Below, in pieces: positions 1-7,539 of a DNA stretch of 64,000 nt (its first letter is position 1; each line of letters starts with the position of its first letter). The position numbers and the translations under genes were made by a program. The notes under the pieces were generated by a model, which was not told the origin of the DNA, did not search any database, and saw only the letters and a list, made by a program, of their open reading frames with translations. Source of the DNA: an uncultured Caulobacteraceae bacterium (GTDB lineage Bacteria > Pseudomonadota > Alphaproteobacteria > Caulobacterales > Caulobacteraceae); the NCBI GenBank assembly GCA_903872075.1, contig CAIQJF010000039.1, forward strand, positions 1-64,000, written 5' to 3'.

Positions 1-351
1 CAGGTCCGCGAACTGGTCATGGAGGTCATCGACCGCGAGGCCACCGACCGGGAAGACCACGAAAACCTCTCCCTGGCCCTGGAACAGCGCCTCTCCTTCG
101 ATCCGGCCTATACCGATATCGACAGCCTGCCCCTTCGCGAGACGGTGGAGCGCATCTGCGCCGATCTGATGATCACGCCGGACTGGAGCCGATGGGAGGC
201 CGGCCGGTGGGAACCGCGAAATGAGGCGTTCCAGCCGGCCTGGCGGGGCCGCGACGGACCGGTTCCCCGACCCCATAAGGTCCAGACGGCGGCTCTCGCC
301 GCCGAATCCACCGACCGATCGCCTCCCGCCGCGCCAGCCCGCCTGGAATGA
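1..351 (+). CDS. 3' end of an unrecognised protein (partial)
   Basis: The reading frame is open from the first base and stops at 349-351, so this is the last 116 codons of a gene that begins before the window. The visible part is acidic and polar in its first half, with a Trp/Arg-rich stretch near residues 60-75, and has a low-complexity Pro/Ala/Arg tail. No signal peptide or transmembrane segment is visible in this part. I do not recognise the family. The gene ends 37 bp before the stop of the convergent amidohydrolase gene. Confidence 0.55.
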   Translation, partial: QVRELVMEVIDREATDREDHENLSLALEQRLSFDPAYTDIDSLPLRETVERICADLMITPDWSRWEAGRWEPRNEAFQPAWRGRDGPVPRPHKVQTAALAAESTDRSPPAAPARLE

Positions 352-388
352 GACGCGCTTCAGTCCTCGCCGTCAGAGATCCGCACCG

Positions 389-1744
389 CTACTCCGCCGC
401 CAGCACCTGTTCCGCCAACCGCGCGCCGGCCGCCGCCGAGACGCGGGGTGGGGCCAGGTCGCCCGCCGAGGCATGGTAGGGATTGGTCCGGCGCATCAGG
501 CCCCGATAGAGCTGGCCGTCCTTCATCACCGCGGTGATCTTGCTGTGATCCTGCAGCACGCGCACATCGGCAATGGGATCGCCGTTGACGATCACCAGGT
601 CGGCGTATTTGCCGGCCTCCAGGGTGCCCAGCATGCCGCCGGGATCCACCGCCGCGCCACCGTCGCGGGTGGCGCAGAGCAGCGCCTCGGCCGGCGACAG
701 GCCGAACAGATCGACGAAATATTCCAGGTCCTTGGCGTAGGTGCCGTGGGGCGTGATGTTGAGGCCATAGTCGCCGCCGATCAGCACCCGAACCCCCACG
801 GCGCGCAGGCGCTTGACCGCATCGACCGTCGCCTCGACTTCGCGCTCATAGCCGCGGTTGCGCACGGCCTCGCGGGTGAAGCCCATGCTCTCGTGGTTGG
901 CCAGGAACTGCATCTCCCAGGCGATGGCCGGGCCGACGAACAGCCGGTCACGGGCGCGCTTCAACATGTCCACGGCTTCGTCGTCGAGATAGTTGGCGTG
1001 ACCGATGAAGTCGGCGCCGAACTTCACCGCCTGCTTCACCGCCGCCGCCGAGCGCGAATGGGTCGCCACCCGCATGTTGCGGGCGTGGGCCTCGCTGATC
1101 GCGGCCTCGACCTCCTCGTCGGTGTAGGTCAGTTCGCCCGGCGGGGCGTGGTTCGACAGGCCCTCGCCGTCGAGGAACAGCTTGACCACGTTGGCCCCGT
1201 TCTTGCGCAGGGTCCGCACCGCCTTGCGCACCGCCCAGGGCCCGTCGGCGAGCATGCCCAGGCCCTCCATCTGCGGCTTGGCGTAGTCGGGATGCAGGTC
1301 GGCGTTGCTGGAGGTCGCGCCGATGTCGCGGCCGGAGGCCAGAAGGCGCGGGCCGGCGATCTGGCCCTTATTGATGGCTTCCCGCAGATAGACGTCGATC
1401 CGGTGCACCGAGCCGAAGCTGATGGCCGAGGTGAAGCCCGAGCCCAGCATCACCCTGGCGTTGTCGATGGACCAGATCATGGCCTCCTCGACCGGGGTCT
1501 TGTCCAGGTCGCCGGGGCCGTTGTTGGTGTAGGAGATGTGGGCGTGGGACTCGGTCATGCCCGGCATGACGAACTGTCCGCCCAGGTCCACGCGCTTCAC
1601 ATGATCGGGAACCGGCCCGGTCTCGGCCGCGCGGCCCGCATAGCGGATCATCTTGCCGTCGACCCAGATCGCGCCGCCGTCGATGACCTCGTCATTCACG
1701 CCGGTGAACAGCCGGGCGTTGGTGAACAGGACCGATTCGCTCAT
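389..1744 (-). CDS. Metal-dependent amidohydrolase family protein
   Basis: A 451-residue member of the amidohydrolase superfamily, the group with imidazolonepropionase-like and prolidase-like TIM-barrel hydrolases. Visible metal and active-site elements in order are HAH (67-69), a candidate carbamylated Lys in VVKLF (about 188), His in VATHS (229), His in IGHAN (249) and Asp in LIGGDYG (325). The usual C-terminal beta-sandwich motif, GKYADLVIVNGDP, follows. The ATG at 1744 is chosen because GGAGGAGAG lies just upstream; a longer frame upstream is a shadow of the neighbouring gene. No signal peptide is seen, so it is probably cytoplasmic. It follows the ABM-domain gene by 31 bp on the same strand and likely shares its transcript. 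Substrate unknown. Confidence 0.88.
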   Translation of the reverse strand: MSESVLFTNARLFTGVNDEVIDGGAIWVDGKMIRYAGRAAETGPVPDHVKRVDLGGQFVMPGMTESHAHISYTNNGPGDLDKTPVEEAMIWSIDNARVMLGSGFTSAISFGSVHRIDVYLREAINKGQIAGPRLLASGRDIGATSSNADLHPDYAKPQMEGLGMLADGPWAVRKAVRTLRKNGANVVKLFLDGEGLSNHAPPGELTYTDEEVEAAISEAHARNMRVATHSRSAAAVKQAVKFGADFIGHANYLDDEAVDMLKRARDRLFVGPAIAWEMQFLANHESMGFTREAVRNRGYEREVEATVDAVKRLRAVGVRVLIGGDYGLNITPHGTYAKDLEYFVDLFGLSPAEALLCATRDGGAAVDPGGMLGTLEAGKYADLVIVNGDPIADVRVLQDHSKITAVMKDGQLYRGLMRRTNPYHASAGDLAPPRVSAAAGARLAEQVLAAE

Positions 1745-1775
1745 CGCTCTCTCCTCCCGATAGGGTGTGGGCGTC

Positions 1776-2132
1776 TTAAGTCGCGCCGAAGAAGTCCGCG
1801 TTGGCCTTGCCGTCCCCGCCATAGACCGGCCCGTGGTCGCCGGCTTCCCAGACCTGGTTCCAGGTGTCGACGATGCCCACGCCGCGCAGCACCTCGACCA
1901 TCTGGGCGTAGTAGGGGTGGCTGAAGTGGGTGAGGAGCGAGGCGCGGTCCTCCCACAGTTCATAGACCTGAATTCGGGTGGGGACGCAGGGATCGGCCGC
2001 GAAGCAGTAGGCGTGGCAGCCGGGCTCTTCGGTCCGCGTACCCAACTGGACGGGCGCGGTCAGAGCTACCGCCCGGTCGCGATCCTCCTGCGTGGCGAAA
2101 TCAAGCCTGGCGGCGACGATGACCTGCGGCAT
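1776..2132 (-). CDS. Antibiotic biosynthesis monooxygenase (ABM) domain protein
   Basis: A 118-residue protein with the small ferredoxin-like ABM fold pattern. It has a starting beta strand (PQVIVAARLDF), a helix, a central Glu/Pro/Gly-Cys segment (EEPGCHAYCF) and the characteristic IQVYELWEDRASLLTHFSHP segment. Such proteins are cofactor-free quinone-forming monooxygenases or heme/aromatic-binding proteins, usually dimeric and cytoplasmic. The ATG at 2132 is preceded by GGGAAGGG. It sits between the beta-propeller gene and the amidohydrolase gene in one minus-strand run, so it probably acts on the same unknown substrate. Family call is good; reaction is unknown. Confidence 0.82.
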   Translation of the reverse strand: MPQVIVAARLDFATQEDRDRAVALTAPVQLGTRTEEPGCHAYCFAADPCVPTRIQVYELWEDRASLLTHFSHPYYAQMVEVLRGVGIVDTWNQVWEAGDHGPVYGGDGKANADFFGAT

Positions 2133-2168
2133 GCGAACCCTTCCCCAATGATTTTCGCTTTTGTGCGG

Positions 2169-2195
2169 TAAATTCGTATCACGGTCCAGAATTTA
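2169..2195. promoter_or_regulatory. AT-rich inverted repeat upstream of the ABM gene
   Basis: TAAATTC (2169-2175) and GAATTTA (2189-2195) are inverted copies separated by 13 bp, in the 60-bp gap before the ABM gene. The left arm extends to TAAATTCGT, identical to one arm of the perfect palindrome at 9693-9713. It may be an operator or include promoter elements of the ABM-amidohydrolase transcript; no protein can be named. Confidence 0.3.
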
Positions 2196-3173
2196 AACCG
2201 GGTCCCGCGTCCAGCGATTGTGCGAGGGTCCGGTCGGCCCGCGCGCCGCCCCGGCGTGCTCCGGATAGACGGTGGCGACATAGAAGTCGCCTTGGGCGTC
2301 CACGGCCATCTGGTGGATGTAGATCGCCAGGTTCTTGTGACGCTCGAGTTCCTCGAAGGTCGCGCCGTCCAGCACCACCAGGTCGTGCAGTTCGTCGCTG
2401 GCGTAGATGCGATCGCCGCGCGTGGCGAGGCTCAGCGGTTTGATGTGGGTCCATTCCTCCAGATAGGCGCCGTCGGGATCGAACACCTGGATGCGGCTCT
2501 GGCGGCCGGGGGTGGTGTGGAAGCGTTCGGGCGCGATCTGGCCGGGCACGGTCATGTAGGCGTGCAGGGCGCCGCCGGTGAAATCCACCACCAGCAGCCG
2601 GCCGTCGGGAGTCTGGGCCACGGCGTGGGGCGAGTTGAACTGCCCGGGTCCGTCGCCCCAGCCGCCGATCTCCTTGATGTATTCGCCCTCGGGCGAATAC
2701 CAGATCATCCGCGAGTTCCAGTAGCCGTCGGTGATGACGATATTGCCGTTCTTCTGGACGACGACACCGGTCGGGCCGTTGAACAGATAGGGACTGTCGC
2801 CGGGCTTGCCGAGCGTGCCCAGGCTGAGCAGCAGGGTCCCGTCCATGGCGTATTTCTTGACCATGTGGCCGTCGCGATCGACCGTCCACAGGCAGCCGTC
2901 GATGAAATAGATCGTGTGGGCGCCCAGGGCGAAGCCGGGCTCGTCCGATGGCCCCCATTTGCCCAGGAAGTTTCCCTCCCGGTCGAACATCGAAATGCTG
3001 CTCTTGCCCATCTTGCGGCTCATGGCCAGCGGATGGGCGGCCCAGTGCTCGAGATCGCGGGTGAACAGATAGATGATTCCCGCATCGTCCACCGCGACGC
3101 CGGAGCCCATCTCGAAATCCATGCCGGCCGGATAGTGCGGCCAGCCGGCTGCCTGGCGGTAGGTCTCGCTCAT
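2193..3173 (-). CDS. NHL-repeat six-bladed beta-propeller protein
   Basis: A 326-residue protein made almost entirely of NHL-type propeller repeats. Recurring blade signatures include GVAVDDAGIIYLF, FDREGNFLGKWG, VVVQKNGNIVITDG, AVAQTPDGRLLVVDF and MAVDAQGDFYVATV. The closest enzymatic relative of this architecture is the peptidylglycine alpha-amidating lyase domain, but many such proteins only bind ligands. No signal peptide is obvious. The ATG at 3173 fits the first blade and follows a purine-rich GAGAGGGAGAGAACG. It lies 37 bp after the K+ channel gene and 60 bp before the ABM gene on the same strand. The role is uncertain. Confidence 0.8.
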   Translation of the reverse strand: MSETYRQAAGWPHYPAGMDFEMGSGVAVDDAGIIYLFTRDLEHWAAHPLAMSRKMGKSSISMFDREGNFLGKWGPSDEPGFALGAHTIYFIDGCLWTVDRDGHMVKKYAMDGTLLLSLGTLGKPGDSPYLFNGPTGVVVQKNGNIVITDGYWNSRMIWYSPEGEYIKEIGGWGDGPGQFNSPHAVAQTPDGRLLVVDFTGGALHAYMTVPGQIAPERFHTTPGRQSRIQVFDPDGAYLEEWTHIKPLSLATRGDRIYASDELHDLVVLDGATFEELERHKNLAIYIHQMAVDAQGDFYVATVYPEHAGAARGPTGPSHNRWTRDPV

Positions 3174-3210
3174 CGTTCTCTCCCTCTCGCCGCGTCTTCG
3201 CGCGGACGTC

Positions 3211-4275
3211 TCAAAAGGTCGTCCGCCCCGCCCGCGCCCGCTCGGCGGGGGCGTTGAGGATGGCGCTGATCGTGCCGCCGTTGCGGCCCACCACCACGAG
3301 GCTGTCGCCGGGCTCCACCGGCAGGTTGCCCGGCGGTCGCGTGACGACGTCGCCGTTCTGGCGATTGATCTGAATGATGAAGAACGCGCCCTGACCGCGG
3401 GCCTCCAACTCCTCGATCGTGCGGCCGGAGGAGGCGCCGCCCTCGACCACGCTGGCGACGTCGACGTCCAGACCAAGGTCGCGAAGGGTGCTTTCCATCT
3501 CCTTCATGCGCGCCGAGCCGCGGATGAAGCGGGTGGTCTCGGGGAACAGCACCATCTCGGCGATCCGCTCGGCGCCGATGTGCGCAGGCAGGACCACTTG
3601 ATTGGCGCCGGCCTGAAGGAGCTTGGTTTCCGTGCTCGGCGCCTCGCCGCGGGCGATGATCTGCAGGTGGGGATTGAGGCTGCGGGCGCTGAGGGTGATG
3701 AACACATTGGCCGCGTCGGACGGCAGAACCGTCGCCAGCACCCGGGCGCGCTCGACGCCTACCGCCCGCAGGGCGTCCTCGTCCGTGGCGTCGCCAGACC
3801 AGCACAGGTAGCCGAGCGAGCGGGCTTCGGCGAGCCGGGCCTCGTCCAGATCCAGGACAACGAAGTCCGCGCCGCCGGCTGACAGGTCGCGGGACAGCAT
3901 CAGCCCGATGCGCCCGAAGCCGCAGACGATCACATGATCCTTGAGCTTGCCGATGTCCGATTTCACGCGATTGCCGCCCAATAAGCGTTGAACCTGGGAA
4001 AAGGTCAGAACCTGCACGAGGAAGCCTGTCACCAGAATCATCCCGGTGCAGCCCAGGACGATGGTGGCGATGGTCACCCCATGCAGATAGGGCGTGTTGA
4101 CCGCCCTGACCTCATGATAGCCCACCGTATAGATGGTGAGCAGCACCATGTAGATGGCGTCGCCGAAGCTCCAGCCGGCCAGCATATAGGCGCCGGTGGC
4201 CAGGACCACGACCACCACCATGAAGGCGATGATGGCGATCAGTCGGCGCAGTGGCAGGTCGGCGTCGCCGTTCAT
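3211..4275 (-). CDS. Two-TM potassium channel with cytoplasmic RCK (TrkA-N/TrkA-C) domains
   Basis: A 354-residue inner-membrane channel subunit. Order: transmembrane helix 1 (about 11-34), pore helix and filter (about 36-55), transmembrane helix 2 (about 66-92), then an RCK domain with the Rossmann motif VCGFGRIG (117-124) and a TrkA-C domain from about 265 to 350 (EPGDSLVVVGRNGG). This is the MthK/GsuK layout; the RCK part normally binds nucleotide or Ca2+ and gates the pore. The filter reads TVGYH (50-54) where classic K+ channels have TVGYG. Same strand as the propeller gene 37 bp downstream, possibly co-transcribed by chance. The start has only a weak ribosome-binding site. Confidence 0.88.
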   Translation of the reverse strand: MNGDADLPLRRLIAIIAFMVVVVVLATGAYMLAGWSFGDAIYMVLLTIYTVGYHEVRAVNTPYLHGVTIATIVLGCTGMILVTGFLVQVLTFSQVQRLLGGNRVKSDIGKLKDHVIVCGFGRIGLMLSRDLSAGGADFVVLDLDEARLAEARSLGYLCWSGDATDEDALRAVGVERARVLATVLPSDAANVFITLSARSLNPHLQIIARGEAPSTETKLLQAGANQVVLPAHIGAERIAEMVLFPETTRFIRGSARMKEMESTLRDLGLDVDVASVVEGGASSGRTIEELEARGQGAFFIIQINRQNGDVVTRPPGNLPVEPGDSLVVVGRNGGTISAILNAPAERARAGRTTF

Positions 4276-4364
4276 CGTCCAGGCCCGGCGGGGCGATGCC
4301 CCCGATAAGGCAAGGCTAGCATGTCCGGGCGCCGCGCCGCGACCCGCGTTGCGCCGTTGCGCCG

Positions 4365-4880
4365 TCAGATGCCCTTTTCGAGCACGACGAAGGCGAGATC
4401 GTCCCGGCGCGGCGCGCCGAGCGTCTGGTTCTCATAGGGAAAAGGCTCCGTCTCGCCGGTCAGGACATAGCCGCGACGGACATACCAGGCGATCAGGGGT
4501 TCCCTGAGCGAGACCACCGTCATCCGCACCCGGCGCCCGCCGCCCCGCTTCACATGGGCCTCGGCCTCGGCCAGCAGGCCCCGGCCCAGCTGGCGATCCT
4601 GGATGTCGGGGCGGACGGTGAGCATGCCCAGATACCAGACGTCCTTGTCAGTGGGTTCCAGCCAGACCACACCCAACAGCGGACCGTCAGCCGTATCGCG
4701 CAGGGTGAGCAGTTCCGCCTTCGGCGCGGCGGCCAGGTCGGCGCGCAGGGTATGGGGATCGGTGCGCTGGCCGTCGATGTATTCGCCCTCGTGGGTCCAG
4801 CCCTCGGTTCCGCGATAGGCGCGGTTGACCAGGTCGGCGATCTCATCGAACGCGTCGGGGAGGGCGGGAAACAGGGGCAT
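4365..4880 (-). CDS. GNAT family N-acetyltransferase
   Basis: A 171-residue acetyl-CoA-dependent transferase. The fold is recognisable from the N-terminal helix/strand region, the strand VVWLEPTDKDVWYLGMLTV, the acetyl-CoA pyrophosphate loop RQLGRGLLAEAEAHV, and the terminal AWYVRRGYVLTGE motif. The acceptor (amine, small molecule or protein N-terminus) is not predictable. It stands between the channel gene and a small basic protein, all on the minus strand but without tight spacing. Cytoplasmic. Confidence 0.87.
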   Translation of the reverse strand: MPLFPALPDAFDEIADLVNRAYRGTEGWTHEGEYIDGQRTDPHTLRADLAAAPKAELLTLRDTADGPLLGVVWLEPTDKDVWYLGMLTVRPDIQDRQLGRGLLAEAEAHVKRGGGRRVRMTVVSLREPLIAWYVRRGYVLTGETEPFPYENQTLGAPRRDDLAFVVLEKGI

Positions 4881-4946
4881 GGGCGGCGTCCAGCGCGTAA
4901 AAGGGGCGGACCGCTTAGAGCCTCACGCGCCTTGCGCCAAGTCCGA

Positions 4947-5132
4947 CTATTTCCGCAGAGCGGGCTTCGAACGCGCCGCGGCGCGGGCGGCCTCGGCGCG
5001 TTGGGCGTTGCGTTGGTCGCCCTTGCCGGGCGCGGTTCCGCCGCCGGCGGCGGCTTTGCGCTTAGCCACCAGGGCCGCGAGGACCTCGGTCGGAGTCTTT
5101 GGCGCCTCAGGCGCGGTCGGATCGTCGCTCAT
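4947..5132 (-). CDS. Small basic, low-complexity protein of unknown function
   Basis: A 61-residue protein beginning MSDDPTAPEAP and ending in a Lys/Arg/Ala-rich tail with many charged residues and no hydrophobic segment. It is probably cytoplasmic and partly disordered. The internal ATG at 5132 is preferred to one five codons upstream because AAGG precedes it at suitable spacing. Small Ala/Lys/Arg-rich proteins of this kind are common and uncharacterised in alphaproteobacteria. I do not recognise a named family. Confidence 0.5.
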   Translation of the reverse strand: MSDDPTAPEAPKTPTEVLAALVAKRKAAAGGGTAPGKGDQRNAQRAEAARAAARSKPALRK

Positions 5133-5186
5133 AAGCGACCTTAGCACGGAAAAGCGGCCGACGCGCGCGGCGCCGGCCTATTCCGT

Positions 5187-6353
5187 TCAGGCCCAGACCT
5201 TGTCGAACGCCTCGCAGAACGCCTTCATCTCGTCCATCGAGCCGACGGTGACACGCGAGATGGTCGGCCAGATCGGCCAGGAACGGCCGATCTCGACGCT
5301 CTGCGTCCGGAACGCGGCCTGCATGGCGCCGGCCTGTTTGGTCTTCCAGTCAATCATGAACATGTTGGCGTTGGTCGGGACCACCGCCATGCCCCGCTTC
5401 TTCAGGTGCTCCAGGGCCAGGCCCCGCGCCTCCTGCATCTCCTTGCGGCGGGCGGCGATCAGGTCGAGGGCGGTCAGGCTGGCGGTGGCGCAGGCCAGCG
5501 AGGGCAGGGGCAGGGCGCCCGACTGCATGCCGCCGTCATAGCGCATCATCTTGGCGATGATATCGGGCCTGGCCATGACGTAGCCCATGCGCATGCCGGC
5601 CATGCCGAAGATCTTGGAGAAGGTGCGCATCACGATCACGTCTTTGCCGGCCGTGGCCATGTAGGACGCTGTCGGAACCCCGGCGAAGTGGGTGTAGGCC
5701 TCGTCGACCAGCACCATGGAGCCGGCCGGCTTGTTGGCCACCAGCCACTCGATGTCGGCGATCGGGGTGATGGTGCCGGTCGGGTTGTTCGGCGTGCAGA
5801 TATAATAGAGGCCGGCGTTGGGATTGGCCGCCAGCATGGCCTTCACATCGTGGGTGTAGGCGGCGGTGAGCGGCACGGCGTTGACCGGCGCGCCCAGCCA
5901 CTTGGCCGTGCGGCCCGCCAGTTCGAAGGTGGGGTCTGCCGTGACCAGGCCCTTGGTGGGCGAGCAGAAGGTGACCACGGCGCGCGACAGCGGATCGCTG
6001 GAGCCCGGCCAAGGCGCCACGTGATCGTAGGGAACGCCCTCGACCTGCATCACCGCCTTGATGAAGTCGCCGCGCTCGTCATGCGGGGAATAGCGGTTGC
6101 CCGAGGCAATGATCGCCGCGGCGGCGGCTTGGCCGGGGGCGAGGGGACCGGTCCAGCATTCATTGGCGCCGATGCGCACCTTGGCGCTGGGGGCCGGATC
6201 GGGTACGCCGCCCGAGGCCCACGCGGGCCGGCCGACGCTGGCCGCCGCGGCGGCGACGCCGAACACCCCGACGATCCGTCCCAGTTGCCGGCGGGAGTAG
6301 CCGCGGCTCAGCAGGTCGTCCTTGGTTTCCTCGAAGCGATCATTTCTGGACAT
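5187..6353 (-). CDS. Tat-exported PLP-dependent aminotransferase (HisC-like)
   Basis: A 388-residue fold-type I aminotransferase with a twin-arginine leader: SRRQLGRIVGVFG (about 22-34) followed by an Ala-rich stretch ending near PAWASG. The catalytic domain has the PLP elements TPNNPTGT, DEAYTHF and the Schiff-base lysine in TFSKIFGMAGMRMGY. The C-terminal SRVTVGS supplies the carboxylate-binding Arg. Tat export suits an enzyme that must fold around PLP before crossing the membrane, so it is predicted to be periplasmic, unusual for this family. AGGAG lies upstream of the ATG. It follows the TauE-type exporter gene by 53 bp and is likely in the same operon. Substrate unknown; the sequence class resembles histidinol-phosphate aminotransferases. 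Confidence 0.88.
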   Translation of the reverse strand: MSRNDRFEETKDDLLSRGYSRRQLGRIVGVFGVAAAAASVGRPAWASGGVPDPAPSAKVRIGANECWTGPLAPGQAAAAAIIASGNRYSPHDERGDFIKAVMQVEGVPYDHVAPWPGSSDPLSRAVVTFCSPTKGLVTADPTFELAGRTAKWLGAPVNAVPLTAAYTHDVKAMLAANPNAGLYYICTPNNPTGTITPIADIEWLVANKPAGSMVLVDEAYTHFAGVPTASYMATAGKDVIVMRTFSKIFGMAGMRMGYVMARPDIIAKMMRYDGGMQSGALPLPSLACATASLTALDLIAARRKEMQEARGLALEHLKKRGMAVVPTNANMFMIDWKTKQAGAMQAAFRTQSVEIGRSWPIWPTISRVTVGSMDEMKAFCEAFDKVWA

Positions 6354-6406
6354 GGGACGTGCAGGCTCCTGTGCGGGGTGGGGGAGGATTGGAGAAGGCC
6401 TCGGCC

Positions 6407-7243
6407 TTACATCTTCATCGATTTCCAGATGGTCCAAAGGCCAATGCCGATGAGGTAGATGCCGAATGTGCGCTTGAGCACGGCCGGCGGCAACTTGTGA
6501 GCCACATGCACACCCAGCGGGGCGGTCAGGATCGACATTGACGCCACCGTAACCGCGGCGGGCAGGTTGATGAATCCCAGCGAGCCCCAGGGCAGGCCGG
6601 CGTGGCCGAAGCCGGTGATGGCGAAGCCGATGGCGGTCGGCACGGCGATCAGGGTGCCGACACCGGCCGCGGTGGCGATGCCGCGGTGAATGGTGCGGCC
6701 ACACAGCGTCATCACGGTCGTGGCGATGGTGCCGCCGCCGATGCCGAGCAGGGACGAGAACGCGCCCAGGCCGCCGGCGATCCCGACCCGCAGCAGGCCG
6801 GACGGCATGGTGTCGGTGAGCACCAGGTTGTTGATCCTCGGCTGGAGGAAGAGTTGCGACATCAGAAGTACGCCGATGCCGAAGATGATCGTCAGCATGC
6901 GGCCGTCCACATGGCTGGCGAGAACGACCCCGCACATGGAGCCGAGCACCAGCCAAGGGGCCCAATCCTTCAGCATCTGCCACTCGACCGCGCCACGTTT
7001 GGCGTGGGCCAGCACCGACCTGATCGAGGTGACGATGATCGTCGCGGCTGAGGAGCCGATGGCGACGTGGGTGTATTCCGACTTGGCGCCGCCTAGCAGC
7101 GGCAGCACGACCAACAGCGCCGGCACGACGATGAAACCGCCGCCAATACCGAAGATGCCTGCGGCGAAACCCGCCAGAAGCCCCGCCGCCAGCATGGCGA
7201 CCATGGGCAAAGCCCAATGAAACGACTCAAATCCGCCCGTCAA
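6407..7243 (-). CDS. Sulfite exporter TauE/SafE family membrane protein
   Basis: A 278-residue polytopic inner-membrane protein with about eight hydrophobic helices. It has the duplicated glycine-rich signature of the family: AGFAAGIFGIGGGFIVVP near the N terminus and LGAFSSLLGIGGGTIAT near the middle. Family members export small organic or sulfur anions such as sulfite, sulfoacetate or organosulfonates. It is the first gene of a minus-strand pair with the Tat-exported aminotransferase, so the exported anion may relate to that periplasmic enzyme. This substrate link is inference. Divergent from the amine oxidase gene across a 296-bp region. Confidence 0.9.
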   Translation of the reverse strand: MTGGFESFHWALPMVAMLAAGLLAGFAAGIFGIGGGFIVVPALLVVLPLLGGAKSEYTHVAIGSSAATIIVTSIRSVLAHAKRGAVEWQMLKDWAPWLVLGSMCGVVLASHVDGRMLTIIFGIGVLLMSQLFLQPRINNLVLTDTMPSGLLRVGIAGGLGAFSSLLGIGGGTIATTVMTLCGRTIHRGIATAAGVGTLIAVPTAIGFAITGFGHAGLPWGSLGFINLPAAVTVASMSILTAPLGVHVAHKLPPAVLKRTFGIYLIGIGLWTIWKSMKM

Positions 7244-7539
7244 AGTGCGACCATCCTAAAGCTAGACCATACGCGAGCGACGGGAGCCTGATGGCCCCGC
7301 CGCCGACTCAACTTCTGTAACGGCCGCAGCCCCGAACGTCACTGATAGCCTCATTAGTTTAGCTAATAGCCGCGCAGAGTCTGCCCTCCAACGCGGGGGT
7401 GACCATCTGTCAACCGCACGGAGAACAGGCTAAACGCCTCGGCGCGTGCACAGTTTGTGGGCGGCGTCGGAGGCCAGGAACCGGGTGACCGGGTCTTGCG
7501 GGGCCCGGCGGCGCCTCGGATATCGAACCCGGAGCAATC
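7244..7539. other. Divergent regulatory region between tauE-like and amine oxidase genes
   Basis: This 296-bp stretch holds no supportable gene. It should carry the promoters of both divergent transcripts. The most visible element is the AT-rich dyad at 7353-7367. A ribosome-binding GGAG lies just before the ATG at 7540. A frame starting at 7446 runs into the amine oxidase gene in another phase and has no coding character. Confidence 0.5.
7353..7367. promoter_or_regulatory. 15-bp AT-rich dyad, candidate operator
   Basis: ATTAG (7353-7357), five bases, CTAAT (7363-7367): a perfect 5-bp inverted repeat that also contains a T-N11-A arrangement of the kind bound by LysR-type regulators. It stands out in a GC-rich divergent promoter region. 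No regulator gene is adjacent, so this is only a candidate. Confidence 0.35.

Noticed and set aside
221..1924. 567-residue open frame on the plus strand opposite the amidohydrolase
   Set aside because: It is antisense to a gene with intact metal-binding motifs and good ribosome site; its own sequence is His/Arg/Gly-rich shadow text without domains. High GC makes long antisense frames common.
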